Below are positions 1-8,066 of a stretch of DNA of 31,028 nt, piece after piece. The stretch comes from an uncultured Lachnospiraceae bacterium (GTDB taxonomy: Bacteria > Bacillota > Clostridia > Lachnospirales > Lachnospiraceae). The notes under the pieces were generated by a model. It was not told where the DNA came from, searched no databases, and saw only the letters and a list, made by a program, of their open reading frames with translations. The stretch is from assembly GCA_900553355.1 (NCBI GenBank), contig USDK01000036.1:1-31028 (forward strand). Direction: 5' to 3'. Positions within the stretch are counted from its first letter, which is position 1. Every line of letters starts with the position of its first letter. Both the position numbers and the translations under genes were made by a program.

Positions 1-2
1 GC

Positions 3-50
3 AAAAAGATGCTGCCGCATCTATGATTTCCTAATCATTGATGCGACAGC
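3..50 (-). terminator. Intrinsic terminator downstream of treR
   Basis: Read on the - strand, a long interrupted stem (arms at 11-26 and 35-50: GCTG, CGCATC and ATGAT blocks pairing with their complements across single mismatches) is followed by a run of five T (complement of A at 3-7). This is the classic shape of a rho-independent terminator. It lies just past the treR stop codon. Confidence 0.8.
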
Positions 51-66
51 CCCTTCACGTCCCCTA

Positions 67-801
67 TCACGTCCGGGGCTTTCGCACGGCGTTGTCCTGG
101 AAGCGGAAATAGTCTGGCCTGTGGCGGGACTGGGTGTATTCGAACATGATTCCGTCGCTGTTGTAGGTATGGCTGGTGATCACGGCCATGCAGTTATAGT
201 CATTGACGTCCAGCTCCAGATATTTTTCGTCGATCTGGGTGATCTTTCTGACCGTCACCTCGCGCTTGCTGTTGACGATCGTCATGTGGAGTACGTTTTC
301 CAGATATTCATAGATGGACTGCTCTGCTATTTCGGGAGTCAGGCCCGGAACAGCGCTTTTGAGAAAATAATTGTGGTTGATGATCAGCGGTTTGTCGTCT
401 AAATAGTGAAGTCTCTGGATATAATACAATTCAGATCCCTCGGGGAATCCGCTTTGTTTTGAGATCTTTTCATCAGCAGTCAGATCCATGAACTGAAGGA
501 CACGTGTCCGTGCCTTCTGATGGTTCCTGAGAGAAGCTTCCTTAAAAGACTCGATTCCGCCGATGGTGTAATAGGTGGGTGCAATGGGAAGATAGATATT
601 CCGTACGCCCTTGCCCTGGATCGTCTGTACATAGCCGTCACTGACCAGCTGGGCGACGGCCCGGCGGACTGTATTGCGGGAACAGTGATAGGTGCCGATC
701 AGGGAATTCTCAGAAGGAAGAAGCTCCTGGTATGCATATTCTTCGTCTTCAATTTTCTGTTTTAAGTCTCTGTAAATTTCATGGTATTTTGCCTTCGGCA
801 T
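67..801 (-). CDS. treR: Trehalose operon repressor TreR (GntR family, UTRA ligand domain)
   Basis: A 244-residue GntR-type regulator, the usual length for TreR. Residues about 5-70 form the winged helix-turn-helix (LLPSENSL, then SRNTVRRAV, then a wing with IQGKG). The rest is a UTRA effector domain, which in TreR of Bacillus binds trehalose-6-phosphate. I chose the ATG at 801 because an AGGA lies 9 nt upstream; an in-frame TTG at 819 has no better site. The gene diverges from the trehalose PTS operon. Its own promoter (848-875) runs into an operator at 828-839, so autorepression is likely. Family assignment rests on motifs; the trehalose assignment rests on the adjacent treP and hydrolase genes. 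Confidence 0.9.
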   Translation of the reverse strand: MPKAKYHEIYRDLKQKIEDEEYAYQELLPSENSLIGTYHCSRNTVRRAVAQLVSDGYVQTIQGKGVRNIYLPIAPTYYTIGGIESFKEASLRNHQKARTRVLQFMDLTADEKISKQSGFPEGSELYYIQRLHYLDDKPLIINHNYFLKSAVPGLTPEIAEQSIYEYLENVLHMTIVNSKREVTVRKITQIDEKYLELDVNDYNCMAVITSHTYNSDGIMFEYTQSRHRPDYFRFQDNAVRKPRT

Positions 802-827
802 CTGATCACATCCTGTCAAAAAATCTC

Positions 828-839
828 TTGTTTAAACAT
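828..839. promoter_or_regulatory. TreR operator O1 (treR side)
   Basis: TTGTTTAAACAT, with a perfect 10-bp palindromic core TGTTTAAACA. It lies directly downstream of the -10 box of the - strand treR promoter, about at +1, where a bound repressor would block treR transcription. It matches the two sites on the treP side. Confidence 0.7.
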
Positions 840-847
840 TTGATTTT

Positions 848-875
848 ATTATAAAGCTTTCCGAAGGAAAGTCAA
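848..875 (-). promoter_or_regulatory. treR promoter
   Basis: On the - strand, TTGACT (870-875) and TATAAT (848-853) are separated by 16 bp. It lies back to back with the treP promoter. Confidence 0.7.
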
Positions 876-885
876 GGGAAAGCGA

Positions 886-914
886 TTGACATGTTTAAAC
901 AAGTGTGCTATAGT
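886..914 (+). promoter_or_regulatory. Trehalose operon promoter
   Basis: Consensus TTGACA (886-891), a 17-bp spacer and TATAGT (909-914). Operator O2 occupies the first part of the spacer and O3 lies just after the predicted start near 921, so repression by steric block is expected. Confidence 0.8.
891..902. promoter_or_regulatory. TreR operator O2 (within treP promoter spacer)
   Basis: ATGTTTAAACAA, which is exactly the reverse complement of O1 (TTGTTTAAACAT). It begins at the last base of the -35 box and lies in the spacer of the treP promoter. Confidence 0.7.
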
Positions 915-917
915 GAG

Positions 918-931
918 CTTGTTCAAACAAG
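918..931. promoter_or_regulatory. TreR operator O3 (downstream of treP start)
   Basis: CTTGTTCAAACAAG, an inverted repeat broken only at the centre. Its centre is 28 bp from the centre of O2 (just under three helical turns). It covers the expected +1 of the treP transcript. Confidence 0.7.
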
Positions 932-958
932 TAACGGAATGATTGAGGAGGTAAGGAG

Positions 959-2926
959 ATGGCAAAATATGCTGAGGACGTCAAACAGCTGTTGGAGCTG
1001 ATCGGCGGAAAAGAGAATATTTCAGCAGTATCCCACTGTATGACGAGAATGCGTTTTGTCCTTGTAGATGAGAAGAAGGCAAACGCAAAAGAAATCGAAA
1101 AAATCAAATCTGTAAAAGGAACCTTTACCCAGGCAGGGCAGTACCAGGTCATCATCGGAAACGATGTGGCAGTATTTTATAATGAGTTTACTGCCTATGC
1201 AGGGATTGAGGGCGTCAGCAAGGACGCGGTGAAGGCTGCGGCAAAGACCAACCAGAATCCGCTCCAGAAGATCATGAGCGCGCTGGGCGAGATCTTTGCA
1301 CCACTGATCCCGGCTCTGATCTGTGGAGGTCTTGTTCTTGGCTTCCGGAATGTGATCGGTGAGATTAACTTTTTCAATGACGGCACCCAGAGCCTGGCAG
1401 ATATTTCCCAGTTCTGGGCCGGTACTTATAACTTTCTGTGGCTCATCGGCGAAGCAGTCTTCCATCTGCTCCCGGTAGGTATCGTGTGGTCGATCACGAA
1501 AAAGATGGGAACGACCCAGATCCTTGGTATCGTCCTGGGTCTTACGCTGGTATCCTCTCAGCTGCTGAACGGCTTCAGCGTTGCCGATACTCCGGCTTCC
1601 GAGATTCCGGTGTGGGACTTTGGATTTGCAAAGGTAGAGATGATCGGTTACCAGGGCCAGGTGATCGCTGCAATGATGGCCGGATTTGTCCTGGTATATC
1701 TGGAGAAGTTCTTTAAGAAGCATTGCCCGGAAGTGATCAGTATGATCGTGGTACCATTCTGCTCTCTGGTGCCGGCGGTCATTATCGCCCATACCATCGT
1801 AGGACCAATCGGATGGAAGATCGGCGATGCAATCGCAAATGTGGTCTACAACGGATTGATGTCACCATTTGGCGTAGCGTTTGCCGGTGTGTTCGGACTT
1901 TTGTATGCGCCGATCGTCATGACGGGACTTCATCATATGACCAACGCCATCGATTCCCAGCTGACCAGCCTGTATGAAGGCACGATCCTCTGGCCGATGA
2001 TCGCCCTTTCCAATATTGCACAAGGGTCTGCGGTTCTTGCCATGTCCATCCTTCAGAAGAAAAACGAGCGCGCACAGCAGGTCAACATCCCTGCATGTAT
2101 CTCCTGTTATCTGGGAGTTACCGAGCCTGCTCTTTTTGGTGTCAACTTGAAATATGGGTTCCTGCTGGTGTGCGGTATGGTTGGATCTGCCATTGCAGCC
2201 ATGATCTCTGTAGGAAGCGGCGTGCAGGCATTCAGTATCGGTGTCGGCGGACTTCCGGGGATTCTGTCCATCAAACCGGAATTCTATCTGTATTTCCTGC
2301 TGGCCATGGCGGTTGCCATTGTCGTGCCATTTATCCTGACTATGATCGTGGGAAGCCGGAAGCTTTCAAAAGAAGCACTTTGCGGCGAGGCTGAAGCTGA
2401 ACCGGCACAGACGGCAGAAGCTAATGAAGAGGCATCTGAGGAGGCAGAGAAAGCAGAAACGGCTGCAGCAGTTACAGAGTTAAAGGCCGGTCTTTCTGGC
2501 AAAGTGATCCCGATGGAAGAAGTGCCGGATGAAGTATTCTCCCAGTGTGTGATGGGAAATGGTGTTGCCATCGAGCCGACGAATGATACGGTAGTAGCTC
2601 CGGCGGATGCCACAGTAGGTGTTGTGATGGCGGATACCGGTCATGCCTGCGGCCTGGTATTTGACAATGGTACAGAGCTTCTGATCCATGTGGGAATTGA
2701 TACTGTGGATATGAATGGCGACGGATTTGAACTGCTGGTCGGAGAAGGAGACAGAGTAAAACAGGGGCAGCCGCTGATCCACTTTGATCCGGAGAAGATC
2801 AAGGCAGCAGGACATCCGACAGTAACCGTCTTCATCGTGACGGATGAAGGCAGCTATGAACAGATAGAATATGTTTCCGGTATGGAGGCAGAAGCAGGTA
2901 AGACGACAATTATCCGGTTTGCATAG
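959..2926 (+). CDS. treP: Trehalose PTS transporter EIIBCA (fused)
   Basis: A 655-residue permease that imports trehalose and phosphorylates it to trehalose-6-phosphate. Domain order is EIIB (about 1-85, phospho-cysteine C27 in SHCMTRMRF), EIIC (about 105-475, many hydrophobic helices, conserved GVTEPALFGVNL), a linker rich in Glu and Ala (about 478-508), and a glucose-type EIIA (about 510-655) with active-site H577 in LLIHVGID. Bacillus TreP lacks a fused EIIA and is about 470 residues, so this is the long form. An AGGAGG at 946-951 plus AAGGAG touching the ATG set the start. It is the first gene of the operon; the hydrolase follows after 11 nt. Trehalose specificity is inferred from treR and the hydrolase. 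Confidence 0.92.
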   Translation: MAKYAEDVKQLLELIGGKENISAVSHCMTRMRFVLVDEKKANAKEIEKIKSVKGTFTQAGQYQVIIGNDVAVFYNEFTAYAGIEGVSKDAVKAAAKTNQNPLQKIMSALGEIFAPLIPALICGGLVLGFRNVIGEINFFNDGTQSLADISQFWAGTYNFLWLIGEAVFHLLPVGIVWSITKKMGTTQILGIVLGLTLVSSQLLNGFSVADTPASEIPVWDFGFAKVEMIGYQGQVIAAMMAGFVLVYLEKFFKKHCPEVISMIVVPFCSLVPAVIIAHTIVGPIGWKIGDAIANVVYNGLMSPFGVAFAGVFGLLYAPIVMTGLHHMTNAIDSQLTSLYEGTILWPMIALSNIAQGSAVLAMSILQKKNERAQQVNIPACISCYLGVTEPALFGVNLKYGFLLVCGMVGSAIAAMISVGSGVQAFSIGVGGLPGILSIKPEFYLYFLLAMAVAIVVPFILTMIVGSRKLSKEALCGEAEAEPAQTAEANEEASEEAEKAETAAAVTELKAGLSGKVIPMEEVPDEVFSQCVMGNGVAIEPTNDTVVAPADATVGVVMADTGHACGLVFDNGTELLIHVGIDTVDMNGDGFELLVGEGDRVKQGQPLIHFDPEKIKAAGHPTVTVFIVTDEGSYEQIEYVSGMEAEAGKTTIIRFA

Positions 2927-2937
2927 GAGGGAGAATC

Positions 2938-4590
2938 ATGGCAGATTTTAAGAAGAGCGTTGTATATCAGGTTTATCCCAAATCATTTTATGATACCAAC
3001 GGTGACGGGTTTGGAGATCTGAAAGGAGTGACTGCAAAGCTTGACTATATAAAGAGGCTGGGGGCAGACTATATCTGGATGACGCCGTTTTTCGTATCAC
3101 CCCAGAAGGATAATGGATATGACGTCGAAGATTATTATCGGATCGATCCCAGATACGGAACCATGGAAGATCTGGAAGAACTGGCAGAAGAGGCGGAAAA
3201 GCGCGGAATCAAGCTGATGCTTGACATGGTGTTCAACCATACTTCTGACAGACATGAATGGTTTCAGAAGGCACTGGCAGGAGATCCGAAATACAAAGAT
3301 TTTTATATATTCAAGAAAGGAAAGAAGCCGGGAGTGCCTCCCACAAACTGGGAAAGCAAGTTCGGCGGAAATGCCTGGCAGTATGTAGAGAAGTTTGACG
3401 AATACTACCTTCATCTCTTTGATGTGTCCCAGCCGGATTTGAACTGGGACAATCCGGAAGTGCGCCGGGAAGTCCAGAATGTGGTAAAGTTCTGGATGGG
3501 AAAGGGCATCAAAGGATTCCGGTTCGATGTGGTAAATCTGATCAGCAAAGACCGGTTTGAAGATGATTACCAGGGAGACGGCCGCCGGTTCTATACAGAT
3601 GGTCCCAATATTCACAAGTACCTGAGAGAGCTGAATGAGACCACCTTTGGGACAGACGCCGAGATCATTACCGTGGGCGAAATGTCCAGCACCTCCATGG
3701 AAAATTGTTATCAGTATGCATCAGAAGACGGGAAAGAACTGTCCATGGTCTTCAGCTTTCATCATCTGAAGGTAGATTTTATGGGCAATGAAAAATGGGT
3801 CATGGTGCCTTTTGATTTCCATAAGCTGAAACATATTTTATTTGACTGGCAGACTCATATGGCAGAACATCATGCATGGAACGCCGTGTTCTGGTGTAAT
3901 CATGACCAGCCGAGAGTCGTTTCCAGGTTTGGAAATACGAAGGAATATTGGAAGGAATCAGCAAAGATGCTGGGAACGGTGATCCATTGCATGAGAGGAA
4001 CGCCTTATATTTACCAGGGAGAGGAACTGGGAATGACCAATCCGGGATTTACGGATATCTCCCAATATAAAGATGTAGAGAGCCTGAATCATTTCCGGAT
4101 CCTGCAGGAAAAGGGCCTGACAGAAGAAAATGCCTATCAGATCCTTCAGATTCATTCCCGGGACAACAGCCGGACCCCGATGCAGTGGACTGATCAGGAA
4201 AACGCAGGCTTTACAACCGGTCAGCCGTGGATTGAAGTGAATCCAAACTGTTCTTATATTAATGCAGAGGCGGAAGAAAAGGATGAGGATTCTATCTTCC
4301 ATTATTATCAGAAACTGATTGCGTTGAGAAAAAATTATGATATTATAGGGTATGGGGATATTGAAGCGCTGGATGAGAACCATCCGTCGGTGTTTGCCTA
4401 CCGGAGAAGCTATGGGGATCAGAGAATGCTGGTAATCAGCAATTTTTATGGAAAAGAAGTTTCCTGGGAAGCAGAGGAAGATCTGGAAAGCTATGAATGC
4501 ATCTTAAGCAATTATGAGGAGCATACGCTGAGCGGACAGACTGTGGCACTGAAGCCTTATGAGACGCTGGTCCTTTATAAGAGCGCATAA
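2938..4590 (+). CDS. treA: Trehalose-6-phosphate hydrolase (phosphotrehalase, GH13)
   Basis: A 550-residue cytoplasmic alpha-amylase-family enzyme that cleaves trehalose-6-phosphate to glucose and glucose-6-phosphate (also named TreC). It has the N-terminal YQVYPKSFYDTNGDG and DMVFNHTS motifs, nucleophile D197 (GFRFDVVN), acid/base E248 (TVGEMSS) and transition-state stabiliser D323 (WCNHDQPR). Length matches family members (about 550-560). The start has a GGAGGGAG site 6-13 nt upstream. Oligo-1,6-glucosidases are close relatives, so the call leans on the neighbouring trehalose EII and TreR. No key residue is missing. Confidence 0.92.
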   Translation: MADFKKSVVYQVYPKSFYDTNGDGFGDLKGVTAKLDYIKRLGADYIWMTPFFVSPQKDNGYDVEDYYRIDPRYGTMEDLEELAEEAEKRGIKLMLDMVFNHTSDRHEWFQKALAGDPKYKDFYIFKKGKKPGVPPTNWESKFGGNAWQYVEKFDEYYLHLFDVSQPDLNWDNPEVRREVQNVVKFWMGKGIKGFRFDVVNLISKDRFEDDYQGDGRRFYTDGPNIHKYLRELNETTFGTDAEIITVGEMSSTSMENCYQYASEDGKELSMVFSFHHLKVDFMGNEKWVMVPFDFHKLKHILFDWQTHMAEHHAWNAVFWCNHDQPRVVSRFGNTKEYWKESAKMLGTVIHCMRGTPYIYQGEELGMTNPGFTDISQYKDVESLNHFRILQEKGLTEENAYQILQIHSRDNSRTPMQWTDQENAGFTTGQPWIEVNPNCSYINAEAEEKDEDSIFHYYQKLIALRKNYDIIGYGDIEALDENHPSVFAYRRSYGDQRMLVISNFYGKEVSWEAEEDLESYECILSNYEEHTLSGQTVALKPYETLVLYKSA

Positions 4591-4616
4591 ATATTTTTTA
4601 AAAAGGAGAGATCACT

Positions 4617-4874
4617 ATGAAAACAACGACCTACACAATTCAGGATGAACTGGGAATCCATGCAAGACCGGCAGGACTTCTTGTAAAAGAGGTAAAGAAG
4701 TTCCAGTCTAAGATTACACTGGAAGGAAATGGAAAGAAAGCAGAAGCCGGAAAACTTCTGGCTGTGATGGGAATGGGTATCAAACAGGGAACCGAACTGA
4801 CCATCACTGCAGAAGGACCAGATGAAGATGAGGCGATCGCCGCAATGGAAGAGTTCTTCAAAAACAATCTGTAA
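4617..4874 (+). CDS. ptsH: Phosphocarrier protein HPr, lacking Ser46
   Basis: 85 residues, the usual HPr size. It accepts phosphate from enzyme I and passes it to EIIA. The active site GIHARPAG places the phosphorylated histidine at H15. In the second helix, Bacillus HPr has Ser46 (KSIMGVMSLG), the target of HPr kinase. Here the aligned stretch is GKLLAVMGMG, with Lys at 46 and no serine nearby. By family knowledge such a protein should transfer phosphate but not form the seryl-phosphate corepressor of CcpA. An AAGGAGAG site lies upstream. It sits between the hydrolase and ptsI in the same operon. Confidence 0.93.
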   Translation: MKTTTYTIQDELGIHARPAGLLVKEVKKFQSKITLEGNGKKAEAGKLLAVMGMGIKQGTELTITAEGPDEDEAIAAMEEFFKNNL

Positions 4875-4904
4875 ACCAGTGTTTTAAGGGAAGGAGAACT
4901 TAAA

Positions 4905-6524
4905 ATGGAAACATATGCAGGGAAATCCATTTTAAAAGGGATCGCGATTGGAAAGATTTTATACTATTCCAAAGGCGAACAGGTGGTGCAGAGGAAGAGT
5001 ATCACCGATACAGAAGCAGAGACTGCCCGCTTTGAAAAGGCAAAAGAGACTGCCATCGAGCAGTTAAAGCAGCTCTATGAGAAAGCATTGAAAGAAGTCG
5101 GTGAAGTCAATGCAGCAATCTTCGAGGTGCATTCGATGATGCTGGAGGATGAGGACTTTAATGATTCTATCCGAAACATGATCGAAGGCCAGAAAGTGAA
5201 TGCGGAGTATGCGGTAGCAGTGACCGGAGATAATTTTTCAAAGATGTTTGCAGAGATGGATGATGAGTATTTTAAAGCACGTTCTGCGGACATCAAAGAT
5301 ATCGCGGAGCGTGTAGTCAGCATCCTGCATGGCAGACAGGGAAGCGGCGATCTGGGAGATGAGCCGGTGATCCTGGCAGCAAAGGATCTGGCGCCCAGTG
5401 AGACGGTTCAGATGGACAAGTCCAAGCTTCTTGGCTTTGTAACAGAGCTTGGATCAGCCAATTCCCATACGGCCATCCTGGCGCGTACCATGAATATTCC
5501 CGCGTTGATCGGGATTCAGACTTCTGGGAAAATGAATGGACGGATGGCAGTTATCGATGGATTCAGCGGAGAACTGATTCTCGATCCGGATGAAGAGACA
5601 CTTGCCGCTTACCGGGAGAAAAAGGAAGAGCAGGAACGTCAGAGAGCTCTCCTTCAGGAGTTGAAGGGGAAGGAAGATGTGACGACAGACGGCAAGAAGA
5701 TCAAACTTTTTGCCAATATCGGAAGTGTGGGAGATATCGCAAAGGTTCTGGCTAACGATGCAGGCGGCATCGGGCTTTTCAGAAGCGAGTTCCTCTATCT
5801 GGAAAAACAGGATTATCCGACGGAGGAGGAGCAGTTCCAGGCATATAAGTCTGCCCTGGAGATGATGGCAGGGAAAAAGGTGATCATCCGCACTCTGGAT
5901 ATCGGAGCAGACAAGCAGGTGGATTATTTCCATCTGGATAAAGAAGACAATCCGGCCATGGGATACCGTGCGATCCGTATCTGTCTGGACCGTCCGGAGA
6001 TCTTTAAGACACAGCTTCGGGCGCTCCTTCGGGCCAGTGCTTATGGTAACTTAGGAATCATGTATCCGATGATCATTTCCGTAAATGAAGTGAAACAGAT
6101 CAAGATGATCGTAGAAGAACTCAAGGCAGAGTTTGATGAAAAGGGCATTCCATATGGCACTTTTGAGCAGGGCGTGATGATCGAGACGCCGGCTGCCGTC
6201 ATGGTCAGTGAGGATCTGGCAAAGGAAGTAGATTTCTTCAGTATCGGGACTAACGATCTGACTCAGTATACGCTGGCGATCGACCGCCAGAATGCAAAAC
6301 TGGATCCGATCTATGACTCACATCACCCGGCAGTCCTGAAGATGATTCAGATGACTGTAGAAAATGGACATAAAGGCGGATGCTGGGTAGGCATCTGCGG
6401 CGAACTGGGAGCAGACACGACACTCACAGAGACCTTCCTGAAAATGGGAGTGGACGAGTTGTCGGTAACCCCGGCAAGCGTGCTTCCGATCCGGAAGATC
6501 ATCCGGGAGACCAGCACAAAGTAG
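4905..6524 (+). CDS. ptsI: PTS enzyme I (phosphoenolpyruvate-protein phosphotransferase)
   Basis: A 539-residue soluble enzyme that starts the PTS relay by taking phosphate from phosphoenolpyruvate and passing it to HPr. The N-terminal HPr-binding and phosphohistidine region carries H188 in SANSHTAILART. The C-terminal PEP-binding TIM barrel has GIGLFRSEFLYL, MIETPAAV, FSIGTNDLTQYTLAIDR and catalytic C498 in GICGELGAD. It is some 30 residues shorter than the usual 570-575, with no motif lost. An AAGGAGAA site precedes the ATG, and the gap to ptsH is 30 nt. It is the last gene of the trehalose operon; the palindrome at 6527 begins two bases after its stop. Confidence 0.95.
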   Translation: METYAGKSILKGIAIGKILYYSKGEQVVQRKSITDTEAETARFEKAKETAIEQLKQLYEKALKEVGEVNAAIFEVHSMMLEDEDFNDSIRNMIEGQKVNAEYAVAVTGDNFSKMFAEMDDEYFKARSADIKDIAERVVSILHGRQGSGDLGDEPVILAAKDLAPSETVQMDKSKLLGFVTELGSANSHTAILARTMNIPALIGIQTSGKMNGRMAVIDGFSGELILDPDEETLAAYREKKEEQERQRALLQELKGKEDVTTDGKKIKLFANIGSVGDIAKVLANDAGGIGLFRSEFLYLEKQDYPTEEEQFQAYKSALEMMAGKKVIIRTLDIGADKQVDYFHLDKEDNPAMGYRAIRICLDRPEIFKTQLRALLRASAYGNLGIMYPMIISVNEVKQIKMIVEELKAEFDEKGIPYGTFEQGVMIETPAAVMVSEDLAKEVDFFSIGTNDLTQYTLAIDRQNAKLDPIYDSHHPAVLKMIQMTVENGHKGGCWVGICGELGADTTLTETFLKMGVDELSVTPASVLPIRKIIRETSTK

Positions 6525-6526
6525 AA

Positions 6527-6590
6527 GATGGGGACGTACCCTTTTGCAAAAGGGTACGTCCCCATCCGCGTATCAGGGTGTCCCCATTGC
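6527..6590. repeat. Perfect 40-bp palindrome plus inverted flank (dispersed REP-like element)
   Basis: Bases 6527-6566 read identically on both strands (GATGGGGACGTACCC, TTTTGCAAAA at the centre, then the mirror). A further GTCCCCATTGC follows at 6580-6590, whose reverse complement GCAATGGGGAC recurs in slightly altered form at 30968. It fills the gap between convergent ptsI and the - strand membrane-protein gene. There is no T-run after the hairpin, so it is not a standard terminator, although it could still block transcription from both sides. Palindromes starting GGGGACG are typical of REP elements mobilised by Y1-type (RAYT) transposases in Firmicutes; no such gene is in the window. Confidence 0.75.
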
Positions 6591-7889
6591 CTATTTTGGC
6601 TTGGCATTTGGATATTGTTGCTGCATTCTCTGGTCGTCAAAATGAGTATCGATCACATGTTCCCACCCGCTTTTGGCGGCAGGACCGCCATCGCGTGCGC
6701 TGTAACGGATCAGTGCGGCGGCAGAGACCAGCATGTTGATACTCATGAATACTACCAGGATCCAGGTGAGAACGTATCCGGTAATCTTTGGGATTTTTTC
6801 AATCCAGCGGGCAAAAGGAGGATACAGTCCCTTGATCCAGATGACGGCGGCAATTCCCCAGAAAAAGCAGTAAAGAAGATTGATTCGTCCTCCCAGGTTA
6901 AAGGGGATATCGCTGTAATCCCAGAATACCTGGCCGAAAACGATTTCTCCCAGGACACTGCACACGTATTCGTAAGCGCCGCCGAGGAAGGTGCCGACCA
7001 GGAAGATATGGCGGTCCGGTTTGTCCCGGTCTTTGTAAAGGAGGATGGTGGCAAGGACAATGGCAAATCCCCAGACGATGCTGAAGGGTCCCCAGACCAG
7101 ACTGCTCCGGTCCATCCAGGTGCCGCCGATGATCCGGCAGTAGATGGTCTCGGTGATGTCGCCCAGCAGCGACCCGACTAAAAACAGCCAGAACAGCTTA
7201 TAAAAGCCGCAGCCTTCGGCAAATTTTCCCTGACTGAAAATCTGGTCGGCTTTTTCCTGTATCGCAGGATAGACCCTTGCCATACGGCGTTCTGCGTGAC
7301 CAATGATCGGGATACCGGCTTTCCGGGACCAGTCTGCAAATTTGATATCCGGCTGCAGTGCTTTCAGCGAAAAACTTCTTAAATGAAATGCTGCTGCAAC
7401 AGAAACTCCGGTATCCAGCAGAAGATAAACCGCAAATACCCAGACAATGATCATGGAAACAGGGGAGGGGATTCTGTTGTAGATATCAGAAAGTAAAGGA
7501 GTGGTCCAGCGGATGCTGATTACGCCCAGGACTGCCCACAAAAGGGAATACTGCAGACAGATGTATCCGTCAAAGTTCCATTTCTTTCCGGAATAGTCCC
7601 ACCATTTGTGGCGGTTCAGGCGCTCCAGTGTCTTGCCGGTAAACCATTCGATAACGGTGGCCTGTATTCCACAGCCGAGAAATAGGAACAGGGGATTGTT
7701 GATCAGTTCTGACAAAGTCAGTTCCATCAGAACAGCCGCGATACCGTAAACCAGACAGAAGGGACCGGTAGAGAAACCTCTGTTCGTAAATTTTCTGTTC
7801 TTGATCGTTCCAACGGCGGCTTCTATGACCCATCCGATGAAGGAGTAGATCAGCAGGAGCCAGAAAAGTTCTGTAATCGTGTAGTTCAT
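6591..7889 (-). CDS. Multi-pass membrane protein, putative ABC transporter permease (PF06541-like), duplicated domain
   Basis: 432 residues with about ten hydrophobic segments. The N-terminal part (LFWLLLIYSFIGWVIE, then NRGFSTGPFCLVYG) matches the family labelled putative ABC transporter permease (CmpB/DUF1113 type), common in Lachnospiraceae and of unknown function. From about residue 225 the pattern recurs (LFWLFLVGSLLGDITE, then GPFSIVWG), so the protein appears to be an internal duplication. No ATPase partner is nearby, so transport is unproven. The ATG at 7889 has only a poor ribosome site (an AAAGGA about 20 nt upstream), so the true start may differ. A likely promoter is at 7944-7973, divergent from the creatininase gene. 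Confidence 0.7.
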   Translation of the reverse strand: MNYTITELFWLLLIYSFIGWVIEAAVGTIKNRKFTNRGFSTGPFCLVYGIAAVLMELTLSELINNPLFLFLGCGIQATVIEWFTGKTLERLNRHKWWDYSGKKWNFDGYICLQYSLLWAVLGVISIRWTTPLLSDIYNRIPSPVSMIIVWVFAVYLLLDTGVSVAAAFHLRSFSLKALQPDIKFADWSRKAGIPIIGHAERRMARVYPAIQEKADQIFSQGKFAEGCGFYKLFWLFLVGSLLGDITETIYCRIIGGTWMDRSSLVWGPFSIVWGFAIVLATILLYKDRDKPDRHIFLVGTFLGGAYEYVCSVLGEIVFGQVFWDYSDIPFNLGGRINLLYCFFWGIAAVIWIKGLYPPFARWIEKIPKITGYVLTWILVVFMSINMLVSAAALIRYSARDGGPAAKSGWEHVIDTHFDDQRMQQQYPNAKPK

Positions 7890-7943
7890 GACAATTTTCT
7901 TTTGTAAAATCCTTTCTGAAAGTCAGTTACAGGTTCAACAGGT

Positions 7944-7973
7944 ATGATAGCATATATTTTTTTAACTTGTCTA
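7944..7973 (-). promoter_or_regulatory. Probable promoter of the - strand membrane protein gene
   Basis: On the - strand, TAGACA (7968-7973), an 18-bp spacer and TATCAT (7944-7949) preceded by TGC (extended -10). Confidence 0.45.
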
Positions 7974-8002
7974 CAAAAGTTGAGGGAAAATAGAAGGAAT
8001 TC

Positions 8003-8032
8003 TTGCAAGATGTCTGATTTATGCGCTATGAT
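8003..8032 (+). promoter_or_regulatory. Probable promoter of the creatininase-family gene
   Basis: TTGCAA (8003-8008), an 18-bp spacer and TATGAT (8027-8032), about 35 bp before the start codon. Confidence 0.55.
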
Positions 8033-8066
8033 AGAGACAGATTTGATGTAAAGGAGGAATCGGCTT

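Noticed and set aside
877..891. cre-like sequence (GGAAAGCGATTGACA) overlapping the treP -35 box
   Set aside because: It matches the core AAAGCG of the CcpA site but fails the 3' half of the consensus unless one base is inserted. It is mainly explained by the -35 box. Not strong enough to list.
1022..1792. 256-codon open frame opposite treP
   Set aside because: It lies entirely antisense to a well-supported gene, has no ribosome site, and its translation (many His, Arg, Cys) resembles no protein.
2480..2815. Open frame opposite the EIIA domain of treP
   Set aside because: The + strand EIIA motifs and active-site His fully explain the stretch. The antisense frame has no family features.
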